NCBI GenBank assembly: GCA_016283745.1
Contig: JAEENM010000003.1
Span: 1 to 47,833 of the forward strand
DNA length: 47,833 nucleotides
From: Bacteroidales bacterium
GTDB lineage: Bacteria > Bacteroidota > Bacteroidia > Bacteroidales > P3
Reading direction: 5' to 3'
Part shown: piece by piece, positions 47,201 through 47,833 of the stretch
Position numbering within the stretch: position 1 is the first letter of the stretch
How the letters are laid out: every line of letters begins with the position of its first letter
Translations under genes and position numbers: made by a program
Notes under the pieces: generated by a model
What the model was told of the DNA's origin: nothing
Seen by the model: the letters and a program-made list of their open reading frames with translations, nothing else
Databases searched by the model: none

Positions 47201-47249
47201 TCCGGGACAAGTCTATGAAAAGAGAGGCTCCGTGATGCTTATAAGGTAA
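23292..47249 (+). CDS. Giant (7,985-aa) T9SS-secreted multidomain surface adhesin
   Basis: One uninterrupted frame of 23,958 bases. The start was set at Met 23292 because it opens a signal peptide (MKISLRKSTNIFKAVAVAAL, cleavage near AKAQ); an in-frame ATG at 23256 adds 12 unlikely residues. Order: jelly-roll-like head (about 31-225); Fn3-like domain (about 226-300); five GLUG-repeat modules (305-about 3875) with Ig-like and He_PIG-like ends; four glycine-rich ALK/LTK-type domains (3933-about 5641) alternating with SprB-like beta modules; 36 cysteine-pair repeats (5660-7719); PKD-like region (to about 7890); type B T9SS C-terminal domain (7893-7985). No enzyme motif seen, so adhesion or gliding is inferred from SprB-like layout. 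PorP/SprF and PorE-like genes lie divergently beside it. A strong terminator follows. Confidence 0.93.
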   Translation: MKISLRKSTNIFKAVAVAALLFAAGSAKAQTTVTIGTGTVSVNYLPLDNYYNYTYSQQIYTAAEIGAGGTAQLISSIAFQYAYATASTQKRNCTIYMANIVNSTFSSTSDWVPFANLTQVYVGPMNFTGGVGTWTTFNLTTPFVYNGTGNLLVCVHDNSGAYDGSNYKCYATSATSQSLCAFQDSPGPYTINPTFVSSGSVGIKTEKSNIKLTMTPFTCPSVRNLAVSNSILSWSAGGTEPQWLVEYGSVGFTPGTGTTVVVNTTPQYDFSALASGVYQFNVRPYCGVGDTGMIQSIVVPKNFTFCGGSGTQIDPYLICNETDLRNLATVVNAGVSYPNTYFRLQNNIALAQGAFTPIGNSTTPFRGHFDGNSKSITNLTMSNTSGDHNGLFGMLIGGSIKDLTVGGSVAGGDTTGGIVGSAVNSVIRNCVNNAAITGSSYAHGGIAGSIVSTKVLDCRNTGAIAGSYCTGGIVGYANTKSAIHRCSNTGTISNYSQYHGGIAGYFYNAAVNGDTVGIFACRNTGSVTGGSYTGGVVGYIYYSNVDSCYNTANLSTSGYSYVGGVAGYAYYTKIRRCSNRGNVPSSSYVGGICGYIYGSSSAYCYIQYCVNTGHITASTYVGGISGRTYYTYVDYNTNSGDVTSTSTSTSSYVGGIIGYSAANTYVRYNLNGGYIKSSGGAVGGIMGYTSGSTTNIVYNLNVNNVKGSANVAAIAGTGSVNTSNNYWDKQMCPTTYVYGTTTTNNATLGRPTSDFIGVATYPGTSYFTAVANMYPIPTGMTDSIGSKLAATPIRLTNNETVNNVKTNFTVGTLNSVSWTSSNTSVISVSGANATVNGFGLTMLTGTTGGMQKHIWLINEPTFCGGDGTQANPWLICRHQTLDSLAQFVNSGIDFEGKYFKVVNDLDLSSYSNWRVIGNSMSYPFKGHFDGNNKTISGLTITGSSSYRGLFGVVLGTGTAASQKAEIHHLTVRGSVSGSSYTGAIVGYADFTNFKKLTNYADVLTNNMYHGGIVGWCNTYCEFDSCYNHGDIAGGQYTGGITGYISTCGIITNCENTGTINSTSSYIGGIVGYYGSGTTTSTYEINNCHNRGEVRGSSCIGGIAGQAYYCRTRFCNNYGPVTSTSYAVGGIVGYNYYYSIISGSNNYGNVTSTSTTTTYTSSGYGVGGIAGCSYYGSSGNVSAIDSCNNYGNVTSSAYCTGGIVGQNWYYGHVNKSFNYGNVTGTYYVGGVCGFNRGYTSTTVNYNCHIQNSGNSGSVIGTYYVGGIVGRNGYSSSCYYTYVESCVNTGRVRGTYYVGGIAGQNYGQSNTTYRPKLVGCLNAGVVEATTNYAGGICGQTYSSTSYGILEYNLNVGLVKTPGAYKGGVEANSVAPTGCYYDSLMCPMSTYYYNTTNATYAKRTSALTDGTFNPSATYFTAANGLYPRPTTIANHPMTLLAATPVFLDETASPTDHVNNVNNCYTVGTGNGVSWASNDGSKTAISGSDGAVIGAGSAIITAVKDSASKEVDLTIISAPTPGTFAYTGSITGAINTPISSVFPTSSVGAGCTYACGNLPAGLSINPTTGEISGTPTAGMNATVTVAAVCSNCVSSTATVVINISPFCGGTGTAADPYLICTERELRVLSNDVNSGNNNAGVYYRLAANITMAGGAFDPIGTSAAIPFSGTFWGGGHSITNLTVTNNTNTLRGLFGVLKNAYVDSVTVAGTITGGDTTGAIAGSAINSTIKGCVNNAVIAGNYRYHGGIVGAMHKSRVIGCRNNGEVQGAYSYHGGIAGWANLASTISGCLNTGNITGSATYHGGIVGQISETTTTYNDTVGVFNSVNRGAVTGSQYTGGISGYSYYANFSGCVNNGTVTGGSSTYVAGVSGYSYGDASHVIKFKKCTDSANVTGYYYVGGISGYTTYARFDSCLNHGVITSTYTSSSSSYTTGGIAAWASYTTFKHCRTDAASQVLGYGYIGGIVGNAESRDTIVNCSNAGTVTGYNNYSQSYRGGIAGRLYGSSATTKCFVDTCVNTGAISGSSYIGGLFGYTYMTTVKNSRNSGTVTGSSTYVAGIAGYAYGVSTTNYIRFENDTNTGAVTGYYYVGGILAQMSNYGSIFNCVNSGDITSTYTGSANYNGGIVGYVYGNSTTYYDTIRGCVNSGSVLGSYSYVGGITGYTNYAYIDRCSNTDSVSGIGYIGGMVGFVSGYTNIYDCSNQGAISSTGTYTGGIVGYYNTNSAYKYLQRCTNSGKVTSTSSYVGGIAGYTYYLYCYHNTNKGDVTGTTYVGGIVGYAYSYTYCDTNTNFDSVRGTSFVGGIAGYMYGPSYTRRCSNRGVVMGTSSSVGGIVGGADGSSNSSYKYIQYNINSGEVNSTSNYVGGIAGQLYYAYCDYNINHGDVNSSYIGSAYVGGIVGYSYSTAYIRYNLNAGLIKAENGDYVGGIAGNGNGTSYVTYNLNVNNVTGRTYVAAITGSGQPAANNYWDKQMCPTTYWYSTTTGATYAKSTNDLKGVATYPSTSYFTAITDKYPVPTGLQDSIGAQVAASPIFLQNDETVSPVITNFPVSGGPATWTSSNPAAISISGTNATVGPSGSTTLTASSGGVEKHIFLIISPEAFCGGSGTKVDPWLICTAAQLDSLAMFVNMGFDYNGKYFRVVNNLDMSNYQPWRIIGNSTTHPFKGHFNGDSHTISNLVVNSGSPQYCGLFGYVTGTSADTCDIHDLVIRGSFTGGSYTGAVVGNISYGKIYNVTNFATISGYNNYHGGIAGYAAYTDILRCSNRANITGSQYTGGIVGYAVNGSRHVEYCVNSGHVTSNSSYVGGVAGRSSIYVQYCTNSGDVTSTSTDASSYVGGISGYAGSYVRYNLNGGYVQSKGGSVGGIAGYCGSTSYVTYNLNVNNVKGLSNTAAIVGSGTANTTYNYWDKQMCPTSYIYGTTASTTCAKTTAQLVGTTQPSATYFTSTSGLYPIPKGLGDSLGAKLAATPIRLNDPNEHVDSTRTSFPVGTANGVSWTSSRPSVISISGSSATVNDYGITLLTGTTQGMEKHIWIINKPVFCGGSGTQVDPYLICRHQTLDSLATYVNMGIDFYGQYFRVVNDLDLSSYSNWQVIGSSSTTPFRGNFDGDNHTISNLTITGTTSYRGLFGYVGGLSATDKADIHHLTVSGNVSGGQFTGGLVGYATYTDFKKITNDVAVSGSYNSHGGVAGDAYYNCVFDSCLNTATISGSQYTGGIVGGSQSNYYCAIKNSRNEGSINGTSSYTGGIVGYQYYYGSIRNCQNTAIITGYSSTGGIVGCQNYYDTTMHCLNEGNITTTSSYVGGIVGQKSSYGYIQYCRNNAVVTGSSYVGGIVGTIGSQQFVNNCRNTGDVTGTAGYTGGIIGSYSSGTTSLTDMYEVKNDTNSGAITGTYKVAGIVGSGTYCRIRFCQNRGDINGTSYHIGGIAGYNSSYCIVSGSDNYGNVTSTYTGTSYTGTSVGVGGIVGQSYYNSATNISAIDSCNNYGDVRSSAYATGGIVGMNYYYGHVNKSFNYGKVTGTYYVGGVAGLNRGYNSTTELNNAHVMACGNSGDVTGTNYVGGVVGRNGYESNGYYSYVQNSVNHGRVSGDSYVGGIVGQNYGTSGYAARVIGCLNAGIVEASTNYAGGISGQTYSSTSYGIVEYCLNVGNVKTSGSYKGGVEANTVAPTSSYFDTLMCPAQYYYGTTAATSATGQRTSALTDGVFNPSATYFTATAGLYPRPTAIADKPMTILAATPVFLDEPTPDHVEKVTTCYTVGTGNNVSWTSDAPTITSIAGSNGVPMSVGNTTIIAHKDSLKKEVDVAITSVPPTTPFTYTTIIDTIGKHISGYMPSLTGSCVYFSPDLPEGLVIDPNTGEISGMVLDTIKTSFHVVASCTGCIMSQAIVNCTIVPMQLCVNSTYTLPAGEEWYYDKNYTRPVSGTSITVMDTTVIYAKVEAPILTTDFAYTGSAQTYTLPVNADSAFLQVWGAQGGAYSTTYANGGKGGYSEGTLPNTAAGQTLSVYVGGKGTYGTSTTYTAVGGGGWNGGGSAGYYGGAGGGASDIRINGTTLYSRVIVAGGGGGANTANSSYYANGGYGGGLTGGDGSYTSSSYTTFIGHGGTQTAGGIVGSGSSSTYNGNAGTFGVGGNTGYKYDNSSYYSNGAGGGGWYGGGAAGNYSSSSNMRASGGGGGSGYVYTAATANNYPSGCMLNSNYYLTNAQTIAGDQQFPAIDGTTETGHEGDGYARITAYLHPSTKMVIINTLPEVTATISGDTNICGSGAQAKLKIHFTGGAPYTYRITGDVTDRTTNNDNVEIIVSPTTSTVYSVTYVRSNVTGCEGAALGLAIVDLCGDSVICAGDTVTLPSEYTWYTDAGLTNRLNRNKVVPSVSTTYYRSGGATYHVVVMPRATATLLDTVYDACADSTAELIIYFTGNAPFRYRLTGDVTDRVSNYNTTRVRVHTDTSAFFNIIYFSDGSPCSGTIIRSHAEVMLCNQPLICAGDTVWLPAGQWYLDAARTQPVTTRFVVPTVTTTYYAAPPFTINYNYTGAVQTLTVPAGVDSLFLQVWGAQGGSGTGSSTTLYPGGKGGYSQGMMPVSAGDVLNVYVGGQGKNSEANYTTGTTYPGGFNGGGAAGTHTYSSGYYQGGSGGGATDIRVNSTSLYARAIVAGGGGGTGMDNTSYYGGVGGGTSGTDGGASTASGSAGTPTAGGIGSTSNSYAYGTVTTNSVNGQAGSFGLGGNGGEGTNCSGGSGGGGGWYGGGGGKSGSSSTAGGGGGGSGYVYTSATASNYPNGCLLNSNYYLADAVTIAGNEVFPATDGTSETGHAGNGYARITYKGSSIPEFKVIVHPKPTVSISDKVDTICGNESDTIDITFTGTAPFFYRLLGDTADRVTFNNRERIVVRPEQSTDYRVVSFNDVTCDGNIVSQYTRVVVCDQPIICDGDTVTLPSGEWYYDSLFTRPVRLPFVTPHTTTTYYTPVKVRTVRSYAYTGAPQVYVVPDRTDSLKLEVWGAQGGQGGPRNVGGKGGYSYGTLTPNAGDILNVYVGGAGEGNSTTNWTQKLTIGGWNGGGNGNQWANGIRSAGGGATDIRINSNSLYSRVIVAGGGGGMALNADYPDMPYIGGYGGGLNGGDGIVPPDVKGHGGTQTAGGACQSTDQYVSTATFGEAATINSHSSGKTMSGGGGGWYGGGIGTAAGGGSGYVYTYSTFNNYPAGCLLNSNYYLSNAQTIGGDTPFISPNGTLDTGHVGNGYARITRYGDSTAFTTFTVAVNQSVATLQQNSFNICDNDSVVLNVNFVGAPPFRYRITGDVADRVTYNFSESIVVRPDSSTTYVVTSFSDAQCPGTIANNYVNVTYCDNPIVCQGDTVYLPAGNWYWDVARTRPITTAFVVADSTMSVYTGILVNDTVNFRYTGTEQTYIISPDIDSVTMQVWGAQGGTYSSSYIGGKGGYSEGRMKVNAGDVLYVYVGEQPAMATPGVGSNIDGGFNGGGKGHSTTYTSATTYAQAGGGATDIRVNGNALYSRVIVAGGGSGSTNGTSGWAGGGASGLGYNSTYIATQTAPGSGGSFGKGGDPHSSVSNYNYCSAGGGGGWYGGGANNSYTDSDPALRQQNGGGSGYVYTSATASNYPAGCLLNSSNYLDNAQTIAGNTAFPDTTYLGTTETGHEGHGYARIIAKGDRAIPLKITVHPVYRDTIKDTICAGQLKGYEDSAYFRAGVYTHNHNSVFGCDSTTVLRLYVKDTFHTEIYDTICAGDVFNYSTSAYTQSGRYRNVFTAFNNCDSIVMLNLFVRDTFRTARYDTICRNQTYTYTGNAGNVVSYIPRRTGFNDTVIVTTDTTRFGCDSNVVINLHINDTFRTVRYDTICRNAYFTYTGNNSNSINYIPRRTGFNDTIILTVNRTVKGCDSTLEIRLHINDTFRTQRYDTICRNETFTYRGNNGNVINYIPHRTNFNDTVIVTTDTTRFGCDSNVVINLHINDTFRTQRYDTICRNETFTYRGNNGNVINYIPHRTNFNDTVIVTTDTTRFGCDSNVVINLHINDTFRTVRFDTICRNAYFIYTGNNGNAINYIPHRTGFNDTTILTMNRTVRGCDSTIEIRLHINDTFRTVRYDTICRNAYFTYTGNNSNSISYIPRRTNFSDTTILTVNSTIRGCDSTIEIRLHINDTFRTVVYDTICRNAYFTYTGNNGNSINYIPRRTNFSDTTILTVNHTVKGCDSTIEIRLHINDTFRTVRYDTICRNAHFTYTGNNGNSINYIPHRANFNDTTILTVNRTVKGCDSTIEIRLHINDTFRTQRYDTICRNAYFNYTGNNGNSISYIPNRTNFNDTTILTVNRSVKGCDSTIEIRLHINDTFRTVRYDTICRNAYFTYTGNNSNSINYIPNRTNFSDTTILTINHTVKGCDSTIEIRLHVNDTFRTQRYDTICAGQSFTFEGTQYWNTTTFVYPYSSVRHCDSNVVVNIWMNDTIRDTITRIICPGTTFDTNNQSYSMAGQYTQHLRDNNSMCFNNLVINIVVSDTLRDTIYDTICTSGSVTINNETYTRAGTYRQLLKTPANCDLALMVYIAVADTIRDTIRPVICAGATHTENGVGYTHQGLYRQHLHTAAGCDSIQYIDLTVNDTIRDTITRIICAGHTFDTNNQSFSQRGQYTQYLRNNTTGCFNDLVINIVVHDTFRTQRYDTICRNAYFTYTGNNGNSISYIPNRENFNDTVIVTTNRTVLGCDSNVVINLHINDTFRTVRYDTICRNTSFTYTGNNGNSISYIPRRENFNDTTILTVNHSMKGCDSTIEIRLHINDTFRTVRYDTICRNTYFTYSGNNGNSISYIPRRDNFNDTTILTINHSVKGCDSTIEIRLHINDTFRTTRYDTICRNAYFTYNGNNGNVISYIPHRTNFSDTVFVTTDTSRFGCDSNVVIRLHINDTFRTVRYDTICRNAYFTYTGNNGNSINYIPNRTNFNDTTILTVNRTIRGCDSTIEIRLHINDTFRTVRYDTICRNAYFTYTGNNGNSINYMPNRDNFNDTTILTINRTVRGCDSTIEIRLHINDTFRTVRYDTICRNAYFTYTGNNGNSISYIPRRENFNDTTIVTINRSVKGCDSTIEIRLHINDTFRTVRYDTICRNTYFNYTGNNGNSISYIPRRDNFNDTTIITINRSVKGCDSTMEIRLHINDTFRTLRYDTICRNSYYTYNGNNGNNISYIPQRTNFNDTVIVTMDTSRFGCDSTVEIHLHINDTIRAILYDTICRSDIYVGHGITCTPSAHVYDTVLLNRLVTNLGCDSVIELHLHVNDTFRYIEYDTICRSDVFLRYGLYIQPTATVRDTVRIRRIVLSTGCDSVLEIHVHVNDTFRTIVYDTICRSDVYVGHGITCTPSASVRDTVLLNRITLQTGCDSVIELHLYVKDTFRTFRYDTICAGQSFTYERLTFNTSQTFLYNHTTQFGCDSNVVVSLHVNDTIRDTIYRTVCAGGTFDTNGESYYLQGVYTQHLRDNSSMCFNNLVIFLNVNDTIRDTVEYEVCAGRTYTVNNETYSLDGWYRQDFRTNEGCDSILHIHLIVADTLRDTLFYSICSGKTLDVNGVTYSTTGWYRQEMHTPEGCDSVLHINLYIEDTIREHVFDTICYGNSYTFNDSVYRIAGVYRHKLTTADGCDSIAILHLHVNDTIMVHQYDTLCVNETYTFFDTVVGRSGVYYHLLPRAVTGCDSTVVLHLFIRDSIRTILYDTICNNTTFAFGDTLLARTGRYYRKLTSYTTCDSIIILNLKVLDYPMLSITDTGGNCQDSTITLTAHTNGNYITWTSYPQDTSLNGQEHNLQIYVSPTRYTEYIATVDIQPYNCVSSEVISLQKPVKLEARIYATPLPITTDNLQTTFTDVSLGNVVSRKWLFHEDNPTAADRFAYDSITIYAPTMESDSLEVTLMVTNNLGCHDTVIKVYPIYKGDIFVPNAFTPGTHGSGNNYLFKVGCNNVTEFEISIYSRTGLLVFHSTDPTIGWDGTHNYKDCVGGSYVYVIRYKSNKHPGQVYEKRGSVMLIR
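24204..34920 (+). repeat. Five GLUG-repeat modules, arranged A-B-A'-A''-B'
   Basis: Each module opens with a head FCGG(S/D/T)GTxxxPxLIC (residues about 305, 862, 1602, 2594 and 3031), continues with FxGxFxGxxHxIxNL and GLFG, and then carries many 20-30-residue GLUG-type units of the form YVGGI(V/A)Gxxx...C.N.G.V. Modules 1, 3 and 4 (type A) end in YWDKQMCPT plus an Ig-like stretch (VSWTSSxxxxISISG). Modules 2 and 5 (type B) end in ATPVFLDE, a related Ig-like piece, and a He_PIG-like LP(A/E)GLxIxPxTGEISG. GLUG units usually build right-handed beta-solenoids; a long rod is inferred. Confidence 0.85.
35088..40215 (+). repeat. Four glycine-rich (ALK/LTK-type) domains
   Basis: Copies at about 35088-35945, 36820-37700, 38154-38960 and 39420-40213. 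Each runs: YTGxxQTxxxP; D(S)xxLQVWGAQGG; GGKGGYSxGxxxxxAGxxLxVYVGG; GGGA(T/S)DIRxNxxxLYxRxIVAGGGGG; GGGGGWYGGG; GSGYVYTxAT; SNYYLxxAxTI; G.GYARIT. This is the PF12810-type domain known from ALK/LTK receptors. Between copies lie C-x-GDTVxLP...WYxD and FTGxAPFxYRLTGDVxDRV modules of the SprB/PKD kind, each with Cys residues. Confidence 0.85.
40269..46448 (+). repeat. Array of 36 'DTIC...GCDS' repeats
   Basis: Thirty-six head-to-tail repeats of 50-62 residues, each starting DTxR and carrying a first Cys in YDTIC and usually a second in GCDS, then a strand ending xLHIN. Nineteen are exactly 62 residues (186 bases): ten in 40563-42422 and nine in 43194-44867. Seventeen shorter, diverged ones flank or separate these blocks. 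The paired cysteines probably form one disulfide per repeat (inference), giving a rigid stalk. Confidence 0.92.
46968..47246 (+). other. Type B T9SS / gliding-motility C-terminal domain of the giant protein
   Basis: The last 93 residues begin DIFVPNAFTPGTHGSGN, continue with FEISIYSRTGLLVFHS, then GWDGTHNYKDCVGGSYVYVI and end GSVMLIR. This is the canonical gliding motility-associated C-terminal domain (TIGR04131 type), which directs substrates through the T9SS and depends on PorP/SprF proteins. Confidence 0.95.
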
Positions 47250-47272
47250 CATTATTTGATGTTATAACAGAC

Positions 47273-47309
47273 AACGGGCGGCTGCGAATGCAGCCGCCCG
47301 TTTGTTTTT
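47273..47309 (+). terminator. Intrinsic terminator of the giant gene
   Basis: Perfect 13-bp GC-rich stem AACGGGCGGCTGC / GCAGCCGCCCGTT with a GAAT loop, then TGTTTTTA. It lies 24 bases after the stop codon and isolates the rRNA operon from the adhesin gene. Confidence 0.93.
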
Positions 47310-47554
47310 ACAAAGGAGACTTGTTTTGTTTTTGATGTAAAATTTGTAGGTAATGATCATATTATCAATATCTTGTGTAAAGATTATGCGTTTTTCCGTG
47401 TTATTTCGTGGTTATAAACACAAAATTGTGGAAAAACGAGACGATGTTGCACAAAAAAAACAGCCGAAAATCGGAAAAATCCGAAAAAAGTTGAAAAATT
47501 TTCTCATTGATACATAATAAGTTGCAAAAAAAAATCGGAAAAGATGAAAAAAAA

Positions 47555-47586
47555 TTTTGTCAGTTTCGGAAAAGGTTGTATTTTTG
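47555..47586 (+). promoter_or_regulatory. rRNA operon promoter
   Basis: TTTTG (47555-47559), exactly 19 bases, TATTTTTG (47580-1 to 47586) followed by CAG. Upstream bases 47440-47554 are rich in A- and T-runs, like an UP element. This is one of the best consensus matches in the window, as expected for rRNA. The rest of 47310-47554 is AT-rich with no gene. Confidence 0.85.
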
Positions 47587-47592
47587 CAGTCC

Positions 47593-47747
47593 CGTTTGAG
47601 ATGGAAAAAGTGAGATCGGGAGGCGGGGAGAGATCATTGAGGAAACAGAGACCGAAGGCAGCGTGCCTGAACCGATTCCGTCTTAGGGCGGTTGAGTTCG
47701 GGCAGAAAAATGAGAAAGGTAGAAAAGACAATTCAGAAGAAATTCTT
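47593..47747 (+). other. 16S rRNA leader
   Basis: About 155 bases between the likely transcription start and the mature 16S 5' end. It is purine-rich, with no convincing coding frame; it should hold the processing stem whose partner lies beyond the window. Confidence 0.6.
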
Positions 47748-47833
47748 ACAATGAAGAGTTTGATCCTGGCTCAGGATGAACGCTAGCGGCAGGCTTAACA
47801 CATGCAAGTCGAGGGGCAGCGCGTGGTAGCAAT
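47748..47833 (+). rRNA. rrs: 16S ribosomal RNA, 5' end (cut by window edge)
   Basis: TGAAGAGTTTGATCCTGGCT matches the universal 16S start, followed by CAGGATGAACGCTAGCGGCA and GCTTAACACATGCAAGTCGA, the form typical of Bacteroidetes. The start is placed by aligning TGAAGAG to E. coli position 5. Only 86 bases are present, enough for phylum or order but not genus. Confidence 0.96.

Noticed and set aside
47544..47786. An 80-codon plus-strand frame running into 16S
   Set aside because: It covers the rRNA promoter, the leader and the 16S 5' end.

Overview
The window reads as a chromosomal segment of a Bacteroidales (Bacteroidota) bacterium. Four things support this: a 5' 16S rRNA fragment at the right edge with the Bacteroidetes-type start; promoters of the Bacteroidetes form (-7 TAnnTTTG, sometimes with a TTTG-type -33 about 19-20 bases upstream) in front of many genes; type IX secretion system (T9SS) proteins (PorP/SprF, PD40-OmpA, type B C-terminal signal); and families typical of the phylum (Omp28-like lipoprotein, DHOD-like protein, FISUMP-type surface protein). 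The genus cannot be fixed from 86 bases of 16S.

Layout. 122-3838: a secreted surface protein with a sorting-signal-like domain at its N-terminus, five Fn3-like repeats and two C-type-lectin/FISUMP-like domains. 3926-7269 (minus): a four-helix-bundle protein, a long-chain acyl-CoA ligase and a DHOD-like flavoprotein. 7512-11079 (plus): a membrane-anchored TPR protein, KdsA, a DnaQ-type exonuclease, an AT-rich stretch with a 68-bp tandem repeat, and an FAH-family hydrolase. 11312-16308 (plus): a large secreted TPR protein, a 48-aa small protein, an unrecognised exported protein and an Omp28-like thioredoxin-fold lipoprotein. 16573-17436 (minus): a YD-repeat-like lipoprotein. 17600-19108: a CstA-family transporter.

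The right half (19198-47249) is one functional unit. A minus-strand pair encodes a PorP/SprF outer-membrane protein and a TPR-PD40-OmpA protein of PorE-like architecture, coupled by a 1-base overlap. Divergent from it is a single 23,958-base gene for a 7,985-residue secreted protein. That giant has a signal peptide, a jelly-roll-like head and an Fn3-like domain, then five GLUG-repeat modules in the order A-B-A'-A''-B'. Four ALK/LTK-type glycine-rich domains follow, then 36 tandem cysteine-pair 'DTIC...GCDS' repeats, a PKD-like region and a canonical gliding-motility/type B T9SS C-terminal domain. By analogy with SprB-SprF this looks like a giant cell-surface adhesin with its own secretion and anchoring helpers. 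The giant gene ends in a strong terminator. About 250 bases further on is an rRNA promoter with a TTTTG-N19-TATTTTTG match, followed by the 16S gene, which runs off the window.

Most confident calls: KdsA, acyl-CoA ligase, CstA, exonuclease, PorP, the giant adhesin and 16S. Least certain: the small ORFs at 14591 and 23054, the orphan promoter at 16421 and the coding remnant near 19101.
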